Shown here piece after piece: positions 1 to 5,275 of a stretch of DNA of 6,322 nucleotides. Every line of letters begins with the position of its first letter. The first letter of the stretch is position 1. The position numbers and the translations under genes were made by a program. Below the pieces are notes generated by a model that did no database searches, had not been told where the DNA came from, and was given only the letters and a program-made list of their open reading frames with translations. This DNA comes from Spirochaetota bacterium (lineage in GTDB: Bacteria > Spirochaetota > Spirochaetia > SZUA-6). The stretch spans positions 1-6,322 of the forward strand of contig QNBI01000132.1 of assembly GCA_003641675.1 (NCBI GenBank), given 5' to 3'.

Positions 1-28
1 TAAACCATAAGATACAAGTTTTGGCTGA

Positions 29-42
29 ATTAGTTATCTAAT
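29..42. repeat. Small inverted repeat overlapping the promoter -35
   Basis: ATTAG (29-33), TTAT, CTAAT (38-42) is a perfect 5-base dyad whose right arm overlaps the candidate -35 element at 39-46. It could be an operator for a dimeric regulator, but a 5-base AT-rich dyad is expected often by chance. Bases 1-28 show nothing recognisable, and no tail of an upstream gene can be identified. Confidence 0.25.
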
Positions 43-65
43 GATTATTTTTGATAAACCGATAA
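39..65 (+). promoter_or_regulatory. Candidate sigma-28 (FliA-type) flagellar promoter
   Basis: A -35-like TAATGATT (39-46), an 11-base spacer and a -10-like ACCGATAA (58-65) match the enterobacterial FliA consensus TAAAGTTT-N11-GCCGATAA at 6 of 8 and 7 of 8 positions with the exact spacer. Transcription would begin near base 72, leaving a leader of about 25 bases before the flgF TTG start. A competing reading is a sigma-70-type promoter, TTGATA (51-56), 17 bases, GAGAAT (74-79), which is a weaker match at the -10. The position directly ahead of a flagellar operon supports a flagellar promoter; the spirochaete consensus may differ from the enterobacterial one. Confidence 0.5.
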
Positions 66-85
66 TATAAATTGAGAATAAGAAT

Positions 86-92
86 CGGAGGA
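86..92 (+). promoter_or_regulatory. Ribosome binding site fixing the TTG start of flgF
   Basis: CGGAGGA lies 5 bases before the TTG at 98-100. This strong Shine-Dalgarno match, together with the conserved protein beginning (MIRGLYTGASGM, as in other FlgF/FlgG proteins), makes TTG the start. The next ATG, at 131-133, would remove the start of the conserved N-terminal helix. Confidence 0.8.
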
Positions 93-97
93 TTTAA

Positions 98-946
98 TTG
101 ATTAGAGGATTATATACAGGTGCCAGCGGAATGGTGGTAGAAATGCACCGCATGGACACAATTGCAAACAATCTGGCCAATGTTAATCTTACCGGATATA
201 AAAGGGACACTTCCATACAAAAAGCATTTCCCGAACTGCTCTTACGCAGAATGAACGATAACGGTGTTTACGTTTTTCCCTTTGGATCCGTAGATACTAC
301 TCCGATTGTAGGTAAGTTGGGTACAGGAGTTGAACAGAACGAGGTATATACCGTTTTTACTCAAGGGGCGTTAAAAGAAACCGGAAACAGTTTTGATCTT
401 GCACTGGAGGGAAAGGGTTTCTTTTCGGTTGACACTCCGGAAGGTGAGAAATACACCCGAAATGGGACATTTCTTATAAACAGCGACGGCTATTTAGTAA
501 CAAAGGAAGGAGGCTATGTCCTGGGCGAGAATGGCCCTGTTAAGCTTAAAAAGAACAATTTTGTGGTAGATCAGGACGGAAAGATATACCAGAATGCCAA
601 TTTTACAGGCGACGATCATAGGCTTGTTTCCCTGGAGGAAAACCAGTGGGAAAACATGGAGCTGGTGGACAGACTTAAGGTGGTGGATTTTAAGAGAGAA
701 AGATACCTTAAAAAGATGGGAAACTCATACTGGAACAGTACACAGGAATCTGGTAAAGCAGAAGTAATCCCGGAAAATAACAGGCCTAAAGTACGACAGG
801 GCTTCTTAGAGGGAGCAAATGTAAATCCTGTTACAGAAATGGTTAAAATGATAGAAGTCAACCGCAGCTATGAAGCTAATCAGAAGCTTATTCAGAGCGA
901 AGATACACTGCTCGGAAGACTCATAAATGATGCTGTAAAGGTATAA
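98..946 (+). CDS. flgF: Flagellar proximal rod protein FlgF (FlhO-type)
   Basis: This is a structural protein of the flagellar rod, the axle that passes through the periplasm. It is exported by the flagellar type III apparatus, and no Sec signal peptide is seen. The N-terminal rod/hook motif is at residues 20-34 (DTIANNLANVNLTGY) and the C-terminal rod/hook domain at about 235-282 (GFLEGANVNPVTEMVKMIE, then RSYEANQK). These two ends form the coiled-coil core of axial proteins. It lacks the FEDLLYQTIR segment that marks FlgG in the next gene, so it is the FlgF/FlhO-like paralogue. Its 282 residues are somewhat longer than enterobacterial FlgF (about 250). The start is TTG with a strong ribosome binding site. 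It heads the operon, 26 bases before flgG. In spirochaetes this gene is also called flhO or a second flgG, so the family is firm and the exact symbol less so. Confidence 0.9.
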   Translation: MIRGLYTGASGMVVEMHRMDTIANNLANVNLTGYKRDTSIQKAFPELLLRRMNDNGVYVFPFGSVDTTPIVGKLGTGVEQNEVYTVFTQGALKETGNSFDLALEGKGFFSVDTPEGEKYTRNGTFLINSDGYLVTKEGGYVLGENGPVKLKKNNFVVDQDGKIYQNANFTGDDHRLVSLEENQWENMELVDRLKVVDFKRERYLKKMGNSYWNSTQESGKAEVIPENNRPKVRQGFLEGANVNPVTEMVKMIEVNRSYEANQKLIQSEDTLLGRLINDAVKV

Positions 947-956
947 CCAGGTTATA
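942..956. repeat. 15-base palindrome between flgF and flgG
   Basis: TATAACC (942-948), A, GGTTATA (950-956) is a perfect 7-base inverted repeat with a one-base centre. It spans the flgF stop codon (944-946) and ends 2 bases before the flgG Shine-Dalgarno GGAGGG (959-964). A one-base loop cannot form a normal RNA hairpin without opening inner pairs, so a DNA-level site or chance is as likely as an RNA structure. Confidence 0.4.
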
Positions 957-972
957 ACGGAGGGAATTAATT

Positions 973-1767
973 ATGATGAGATCGTTATGGACTGCTGCTT
1001 CTGGAATGACAGGCCAGCAGTTTAATATAGATACTATTGCGAACAACTTGGCCAATGTTAACACAACCGGGTTTAAACAGAACAGGCCGGATTTCGAGGA
1101 CCTTCTCTACCAGACAATCAGAGTTGCAGGAACTCCTGCCACTGAGGTAACACTTGTACCTGTCGGTGTCCAGGTCGGGCATGGTGTAAGGCCGGCTGCA
1201 ACACAAAAGATATTTACTCAGGGTGCACTGCAGTCAACGGGTAATGTTTCTGATATGGCAATAGAGGGGGAAGGCTTTTTCAGAGTTCTTCTATACGATG
1301 GTACGTACGGATATACGCGTGACGGATCCTTTAAAATAGATTCCAATGGACAGATTGTAAATTCCAATGGCTACCGGCTAATGCCGGAGGTTATTTTACC
1401 GGAAGGTTTTAGACGCGATACGCTGACTATTTCTCAGGACGGAAGGATTACCGTTAAGGTTGCCGGAAATGATAATCCGTTAGAAATCGGCCAGCTTTCT
1501 CTTTACAGGTTTGTTAATCCCGCCGGGCTCCAGGCGGCCGGGGAAAATATATTGAAACGGACAAATGCTTCTGGTGATGCAATAGGAGGCCGTCCCGGAT
1601 TTGATGGAATGGGTAAGGTTGTACAGAAATTCCTTGAAATGTCCAATGTATCTGCAGTAAAGGAAATGGTGAATATGATAGTAGCCCAGAGAGCCTATGA
1701 ACTAAATTCAAAAGCTATCCAAACATCCGATTCCATGCTTGCTACGGCAAACAGTCTTAAGAGGTAA
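973..1767 (+). CDS. flgG: Flagellar distal rod protein FlgG
   Basis: FlgG forms the distal rod of the flagellar basal body, between proximal rod and hook, and is secreted by the flagellar type III apparatus. The 264-residue length matches E. coli FlgG (260). Visible marks are the N-terminal motif DTIANNLANVNTTGFK (residues 20-35), the FlgG-specific stretch FEDLLYQTIR with its following loop (about 41-60), GVQVGHGVRPAATQ, the YTRDGSF motif in the middle, and the C-terminal EMSNVSAVKEMVNMI with QRAYELNSKAIQ. The FlgG-specific stretch is absent from hook protein and stiffens the rod in the known structures. The start is ATG 973, 8 bases after GGAGGG (959-964); ATG 976 is also possible but less well spaced. 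It sits 26 bases after flgF and 12 before flgA. Confidence 0.97.
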   Translation: MMRSLWTAASGMTGQQFNIDTIANNLANVNTTGFKQNRPDFEDLLYQTIRVAGTPATEVTLVPVGVQVGHGVRPAATQKIFTQGALQSTGNVSDMAIEGEGFFRVLLYDGTYGYTRDGSFKIDSNGQIVNSNGYRLMPEVILPEGFRRDTLTISQDGRITVKVAGNDNPLEIGQLSLYRFVNPAGLQAAGENILKRTNASGDAIGGRPGFDGMGKVVQKFLEMSNVSAVKEMVNMIVAQRAYELNSKAIQTSDSMLATANSLKR

Positions 1768-1779
1768 TGGGTAAACTTA

Positions 1780-2757
1780 ATGATAAAAAATCAAAAAAGA
1801 ATTCTTTTCTTTTTTATCGTTATCATTACTGTCTTTCAAATTGAGCATGTTTATGCGGATGATACAATACTTTACTTAAAGAAGTATCTTAATATAAAAG
1901 AAGGTAGTATTACCGCAGATAAAATTGCCAGGAGTGTACAGAGTAATTTAAAAGTTACAGAAGAGCTTAGCAGAATCATTGTAGAAGGAAATCCGGACAG
2001 TATTGTTATTTATCCGGTTAAAAGTATCTATAGGCTTATTGAACGCGGTATAAACGGTTCTTTAACCTTAATTGGTGATAAAATAGTTATTATTCCGAAT
2101 AATTTGCTTATATATACAGATAAAAGTATTCTTTTGGACACTGCAAAAGAAATTTGGCAGAGATACGGGATGGAAGATGGCAAACTGGAGCTGGGTATCA
2201 AAGATGTCAAATATCAGACTGTTAAAAATATTAATAAACCTTATATTAACGTTGTTGAATATTCAGAAAAACCTTTAAAATGTATTGTGTATCTAACTCA
2301 TGGAAACAGTCGAAATAATAAAGAACCTGTTAAAATATACACAGAAATTAAACGTTTTATTCCTGTTGCATATGCATCGAAATTTATAAAATCGGGTGAA
2401 TTAATTTCCAAGGCTGATATAGAATACAGGTATAAAGAATTAAATAAAAAAACGAAATACTTTTTAGAAAAGAAATATTTTACGGCAAAAGAAAGCATTG
2501 TGAATTATTTATCGGATAAACAGATAGAAAAAGGCGAACCTATATTAAAGAACTGTGTAAAATTATTGAAAGCTGTTCATAGAGGCGAAAGTGTAAATAT
2601 TTATTTTATTTCCAAAGGTGTTTCCGTTGCAATGAAAGGATATGCGCTTTCCTCCGGCGGAATTCATGATCGTGTCAGGGTTAAATCTTATGAATCTGGA
2701 AATACTTTCTGGGGTACTGTGAGAGGAGAAGGAGAGGTTGATGTTGCGCTTCCGTAA
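1780..2757 (+). CDS. flgA: Flagella basal-body P-ring formation protein FlgA
   Basis: FlgA is the periplasmic chaperone that helps FlgI assemble into the P-ring. A Sec signal peptide is visible: lysine/arginine-rich start, a hydrophobic core of about residues 8-20, and a likely cut after VYA (about residue 26). A SAF-type domain begins near residue 191 (RFIPVAYASKFIKSGELISKADIEY). The C-terminal domain (about 265-325) has the typical FlgA pattern GESVNIYFISKGVSVAMKGYAL, GGIHDRVRVK and a final GEGEVDVALP. At 325 residues it is clearly longer than E. coli FlgA (219), with an added, poorly recognisable middle of about residues 27-185. The gene is richer in A/T, Lys and Ile than its neighbours. 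The start is ATG 1780; the Shine-Dalgarno is weak (AAGAGG at 1759-1764, 15 bases away), suggesting coupling to flgG translation. It overlaps flgI by 17 bases. Confidence 0.88.
   Translation: MIKNQKRILFFFIVIITVFQIEHVYADDTILYLKKYLNIKEGSITADKIARSVQSNLKVTEELSRIIVEGNPDSIVIYPVKSIYRLIERGINGSLTLIGDKIVIIPNNLLIYTDKSILLDTAKEIWQRYGMEDGKLELGIKDVKYQTVKNINKPYINVVEYSEKPLKCIVYLTHGNSRNNKEPVKIYTEIKRFIPVAYASKFIKSGELISKADIEYRYKELNKKTKYFLEKKYFTAKESIVNYLSDKQIEKGEPILKNCVKLLKAVHRGESVNIYFISKGVSVAMKGYALSSGGIHDRVRVKSYESGNTFWGTVRGEGEVDVALP
1782..1818. repeat. AT-rich inverted repeat at the 5' end of flgA
   Basis: GATAAAAAA (1782-1790) and TTTTTTATC (1810-1818) are complementary, and inside them AAAAGAATTCTTTT (1795-1808) is a second perfect palindrome centred on GAATTC. 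Together they form an imperfect dyad within the first 13 codons of flgA. As RNA it could fold over the start region and slow initiation. It may equally be a by-product of Lys codons followed by Phe codons in a signal peptide. Confidence 0.35.
2729..2734 (+). promoter_or_regulatory. Ribosome binding site choosing ATG 2741 for flgI
   Basis: AAGGAG lies inside the end of flgA, 6 bases before ATG 2741. The preceding in-frame TTG at 2738 would be only 3 bases away, too close, so ATG 2741 is the preferred start. It adds or removes only one residue. Confidence 0.65.
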
Positions 2758-3754
2758 ATCTATCTGGTTTATAATGACAGGTTTATTTTTAATTAATGGC
2801 CTTGGTTTTTTATCTGCAACTCCTGAAGTTCGCATAAAGGATATAGGGTATATAGAAGGAATAAGGGAAAATCAGCTAGTTGGTATTGGACTTATTACTG
2901 GTTTAGCGGGAAAGGGGGATTCCTCAAGTTCAGAAATACTAAAAAGATCTATATCCAATATTTTAAATAATTTTGGATTTAAAATTACCCCTTCGGAAAT
3001 TAAAAGTAAAAACAGCGCTGTAGTTATGCTTACAGCAGAGATACCAGCATTTGTACACCCTGGAGACAGAATAGATGTGGAAGTTTCCAGTATTGCAGAC
3101 GCCAGAAGCCTTGAAGGCGGAATTCTGCTCCAGACGCCCTTAAAGGCTGCTAACGGGAAAATATACGGAGTCGCACAGGGTAAATTAGCGGTTGATAAAA
3201 CGCAGAAAACAGTGGGAAGAATTCATAATGGTGCAATTATCGAGGAGAAACTGGAAACGCAGTTCTTTAATAACGGGCTTGTTTCTATTGTGCTGCGAAA
3301 TCCGGATTTTATAACGGCTCATGCGGTCGCAGAAGCAATAAGGAAAAAATACCCGGACCTTAAAGTTGAATCGCGGGATGCGTCGTATATAGAGGTAACA
3401 GTTCCGGAATCTCAGAGGAACAACTTAGTTCCATTTATTGCTTCGTTGGAATCGGTAAGTGTTAAACCGGATTCTTCCGGCAAAGTGGTTATAGATTCGG
3501 ATTCGGGCGTAATAATAATGGGAGAAAATGTAAGAATAGGCAAAGTTGCTGTTTCTTATAAAACGGCTAAGATTACAGTTGGTTATACAAGAAACAATGA
3601 AAATGATAAATCCTTTGTGATGAAAGAGACTGCAACTGTAAATGATTTCGTAGATACCCTAAAAACAATAGGTCTTAAGACCGATGCAGTAATAGCGATA
3701 TTAAAAGCAATTGACAGAGCTGGGGCTTTGTACGGCGAACTTATTGTAATGTAG
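2741..3754 (+). CDS. flgI: Flagellar P-ring protein FlgI
   Basis: FlgI forms the P-ring around the rod in the periplasm at the peptidoglycan layer. The 337-residue precursor starts with a Sec signal peptide (positive RFRK, hydrophobic stretch to about residue 24, cut near LSA|TPEV). The family signature follows at once: RIKDIGYIEGIRENQLVGIGLITGLAGKGDS. HPGDRIDVEVSSIADARSLEGG with LLQTPL, and the C-terminal VNDFVDTLKTIGLKTDAVIAILKAIDRAGALYGEL, are also typical. The length is slightly under that of E. coli FlgI (365). The start overlaps flgA by 17 bases, so the chaperone and its client are probably translationally coupled. No flgH lies beside it, as would be expected if the flagella do not cross the outer membrane. 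Its stop is 31 bases before flgJ. Confidence 0.97.
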   Translation: MLRFRKSIWFIMTGLFLINGLGFLSATPEVRIKDIGYIEGIRENQLVGIGLITGLAGKGDSSSSEILKRSISNILNNFGFKITPSEIKSKNSAVVMLTAEIPAFVHPGDRIDVEVSSIADARSLEGGILLQTPLKAANGKIYGVAQGKLAVDKTQKTVGRIHNGAIIEEKLETQFFNNGLVSIVLRNPDFITAHAVAEAIRKKYPDLKVESRDASYIEVTVPESQRNNLVPFIASLESVSVKPDSSGKVVIDSDSGVIIMGENVRIGKVAVSYKTAKITVGYTRNNENDKSFVMKETATVNDFVDTLKTIGLKTDAVIAILKAIDRAGALYGELIVM

Positions 3755-3785
3755 GAATATTAAAAAATAGAAGGCGGTATTTAAA

Positions 3786-4118
3786 ATGAATAACGCAGTA
3801 GATTATCTAAATGTAAGCAAGTATAAAAGCGGTGAAACTGCTTTACAGAGAAAAGTAAAGGTAAATAAAAAAAGTAAACTGTATAAAACAGCGGTTGAAT
3901 TTGAGTCTCTTTTTATAAAACAAATGCTCAATGCCATGAAGAAGACTATAAATAAAACGGGATTAATGAAAGGCGGCATGGCAGAAGATATATTCGAAGA
4001 TATGCTATACGATGAATATGCAAAGAAAATGGCTGAAACTTCAAATTTCGGACTTGCTGAAACAATTTATAAACAGCTCTCCCTGCCTGCCAATATAAGC
4101 GCTGCAAAATATAAATAG
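3786..4118 (+). CDS. flgJ: Short FlgJ-like flagellar rod-binding protein
   Basis: This protein of 110 residues corresponds to the N-terminal rod-binding (rod cap/scaffold) domain of FlgJ. The signature runs from about residue 36 to 103: AVEFESLFIKQMLNAMKKT, a MKGGMAEDIFEDMLYDEYAKKMAE segment and NFGLAETIYKQL, closely following the pattern FVQMMLKSM, MYDQQIAQQM and GLGLAE of E. coli FlgJ. The C-terminal muramidase domain of enterobacterial FlgJ (about 313 residues in all) is absent, and the stop at 4116-4118 is followed by AT-rich non-coding DNA, so this is a natural short form rather than a break. Some other enzyme must open the cell wall for the rod. The first 30 residues are Lys-rich with no signal peptide. 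ATG 3786 follows AAGGCGG (3771-3777) by 8 bases. It is the last gene of the flagellar operon. Confidence 0.9.
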   Translation: MNNAVDYLNVSKYKSGETALQRKVKVNKKSKLYKTAVEFESLFIKQMLNAMKKTINKTGLMKGGMAEDIFEDMLYDEYAKKMAETSNFGLAETIYKQLSLPANISAAKYK

Positions 4119-4139
4119 TATTTTAATATTATTTTATTT

Positions 4140-4158
4140 ACTATAAAAACGTTATAGT
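4140..4158. repeat. Inverted repeat after flgJ (7-base arms)
   Basis: ACTATAA (4140-4146), five-base loop AAACG, TTATAGT (4152-4158). The stem is AT-rich and no run of T follows on the + strand, so it is a poor intrinsic terminator. Its centre lies about 144 bases before the predicted sigma-54 start site, a distance at which enhancer-binding activators can act. Confidence 0.35.
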
Positions 4159-4166
4159 GTATAAAA

Positions 4167-4178
4167 AAGTGAACACTT
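4167..4178. repeat. Short dyad upstream of the sigma-54 promoter
   Basis: AAGTG (4167-4171), AA, CACTT (4174-4178), a perfect 5-base dyad centred about 120 bases before the predicted start site. It is a possible protein-binding site; no matching second copy with the same sequence is seen. Confidence 0.3.
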
Positions 4179-4200
4179 ATTCCCGGATTAAAAGTTACAG

Positions 4201-4216
4201 ATATTAGTCCTAATAT
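4201..4216. repeat. Perfect 7-base inverted repeat upstream of the sigma-54 promoter
   Basis: ATATTAG (4201-4207), TC, CTAATAT (4210-4216). It is centred about 84 bases before the predicted sigma-54 start site, and its inner half-sites ATTAG/CTAAT also occur as the dyad at 29-42. The small loop favours a DNA-level operator or enhancer site over an RNA hairpin. Chance in AT-rich DNA is not excluded. Confidence 0.4.
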
Positions 4217-4266
4217 ATTTTTATATAACATATAGAATTATAGCTAATCCCAAATATTATTAAAAA

Positions 4267-4282
4267 TGGCACAATAATTGCA
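4267..4282 (+). promoter_or_regulatory. Sigma-54 (RpoN) -24/-12 promoter of the sigma factor gene
   Basis: TGGCAC (4267-4272), five bases AATAA, TTGCA (4278-4282) matches the sigma-54 consensus TGGCAC-N5-TTGC(A/T) at every fixed position, with the required GG to GC spacing. Counting from the -12 C at 4281 puts the start of transcription at about 4293. That is the first G of the Shine-Dalgarno GGAGG, so the message would carry a leader of only 12 bases. Sigma-54 promoters need an ATP-using enhancer-binding activator, so the downstream gene should be tightly switched. Confidence 0.85.
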
Positions 4283-4292
4283 CTATTATTCT

Positions 4293-4297
4293 GGAGG
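4293..4297 (+). promoter_or_regulatory. Shine-Dalgarno at the predicted 5' end of the sigma-factor mRNA
   Basis: GGAGG ends 7 bases before ATG 4305, a near-ideal site. It coincides with the predicted first transcribed bases from the sigma-54 promoter, so the short message would begin with the ribosome binding site itself. A longer read-through message from the flagellar operon would carry the same site within a long leader. Confidence 0.7.
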
Positions 4298-4304
4298 TAT
4301 TTGA

Positions 4305-5150
4305 ATGGCAGAAGAACTTGCGAATAATTCTACACATGAGAATACTTTAAAAGTTTATTTTGACCAGATAAAAAAGACTGGTTTACTAACTTTTGAAGAA
4401 GAAATTGAACTATCCAAGAGAATCCAGAAGGGCGATGAAAGTGCAAAACGAAAACTTATAGAGGCAAACCTTCGTCTTGTTGTGAGAATTGCAAAAGCAT
4501 ACATAACTCCGGAAGTGTCTCTAATGGACCTTATACAGGAGGGCAATCTGGGTTTAATAAAAGCGGCATCCAAGTATGACTACAGAAAAGAAGTTCGGTT
4601 TAGTACATATGCATCATGGTGGATTAAACAATCTATTGTAAGATCCCTTTCCAATAAAAAAAGGGCAATTAGACTACCTCACAGGAAAGAAGAGAAAATA
4701 AGGAAAATAGGCAAAATATATAATCAGCTTTCTCAAAAGTTAATGAGAGCTCCAACAAGCGAAGAGATAGCAGAAGAGATGAATATTTCCGAAGAGGAAG
4801 TGGAAAAACTTATGAACATGTCTCACTCGATTGTATCTCTCGATTCCGGAGTAGCTGGAGATACTGCTACATTACAGGACGTGATAGAGGACTATTCTTA
4901 CGATCCGGACAAAACAATAATGGACAAATGCCTTAAGGAGGAGACTCAAAAATTTCTTGAAAATCTATTAAAAAAGGAAAAGAAAATATTAATGTACAGG
5001 TTTGCCTTTTTCGGCGGAAAACGCTACACTTTAAAATATATAGGCCGTGAATTGGGGATTTCACCAGAGACTGTAAGACAAATTGAGATGCGTGCTTTAA
5101 AGAAGTTAAAAAACTTCGCACAGGACCTTAAAGAGTATATATATAACTAG
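4305..5150 (+). CDS. rpoS: Alternative sigma-70-family factor, RpoS-like by position
   Basis: This 281-residue sigma factor directs RNA polymerase to a set of promoters. Region 1.1 is missing. Region 1.2 covers about residues 14-44. Region 2 runs from about 45 to 120, with the core-binding DLIQEGNLGLIKA at 75-87 and the -10 reading and melting stretch RFSTYASWWIKQSIVRSL at 98-115. Region 3 includes APTSEEIAEEMNISEEEV, and region 4.2 has a helix-turn-helix at about 242-262 (YIGRELGISPETVRQIE). Aligned with E. coli RpoD, Q437 is kept (Q109) but T440 is V112. In region 4.2, R584 is P254 and R586 is T256, while E585, R588 and Q589 are kept. It therefore looks like an alternative factor rather than the housekeeping one. 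It follows flgI-flgJ and precedes a deacetylase and tsaD, matching the rpoS locus of Borrelia as recalled, and has a sigma-54 promoter. The symbol rests on position and promoter; sequence alone says group 2/3 sigma factor. Confidence 0.85.
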   Translation: MAEELANNSTHENTLKVYFDQIKKTGLLTFEEEIELSKRIQKGDESAKRKLIEANLRLVVRIAKAYITPEVSLMDLIQEGNLGLIKAASKYDYRKEVRFSTYASWWIKQSIVRSLSNKKRAIRLPHRKEEKIRKIGKIYNQLSQKLMRAPTSEEIAEEMNISEEEVEKLMNMSHSIVSLDSGVAGDTATLQDVIEDYSYDPDKTIMDKCLKEETQKFLENLLKKEKKILMYRFAFFGGKRYTLKYIGRELGISPETVRQIEMRALKKLKNFAQDLKEYIYN

Positions 5151-5194
5151 CAAATTATAATTGTATACTCTTATTAAACACGGTACAGTCCGTA

Positions 5195-5216
5195 ATTAAT
5201 TAACATTCTAATTAAT
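5195..5216. repeat. All-AT inverted repeat after the sigma factor
   Basis: ATTAATTA (5195-5202), six bases ACATTC, TAATTAAT (5209-5216), perfect 8-base arms. It is preceded by a small GC-containing dyad, ACGG (5180-5183) and CCGT (5190-5193). The 125-base gap between the sigma factor and the deacetylase holds nothing else recognisable. With no GC stem and T-run, a rho-independent terminator cannot be claimed. A regulatory site is possible. Confidence 0.3.
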
Positions 5217-5275
5217 AAATAGCGAAAGCGGGACGAGAATATAGGCATAACAGAAGAAGGGAAAAATTCTTAGAT

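Noticed and set aside
1767..1769. ATG overlapping the flgG stop as an alternative start for flgA
   Set aside because: It is in a different frame and meets a stop after about 25 codons, without a signal peptide or FlgA features.
1785..1798. Two runs of six A at the start of flgA as a phase-variation tract
   Set aside because: Runs of six are short and frequent at this base composition, and the frame is intact; there is no sign of slippage.
2738..2740. TTG as the flgI start one codon before the ATG
   Set aside because: The Shine-Dalgarno AAGGAG spaces well to ATG 2741 (6 bases) and poorly to TTG 2738 (3 bases).
2563..2835. Reverse-strand open frame across the flgA/flgI junction (90 codons)
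   Set aside because: Both strands cannot plausibly code here; flgA and flgI family signatures run through it on the + strand, and the reverse protein resembles nothing known.
4140..4178. Possible terminator after flgJ
   Set aside because: The stems are AT-rich or very short and no T-run follows on the + strand, so an intrinsic terminator is not supported.
5156..5161. Perfect -10-like TATAAT just after the sigma factor stop
   Set aside because: No acceptable -35 lies 16-18 bases upstream, and such hexamers are common in AT-rich DNA. Not called as a promoter, though it would be a natural place to look.
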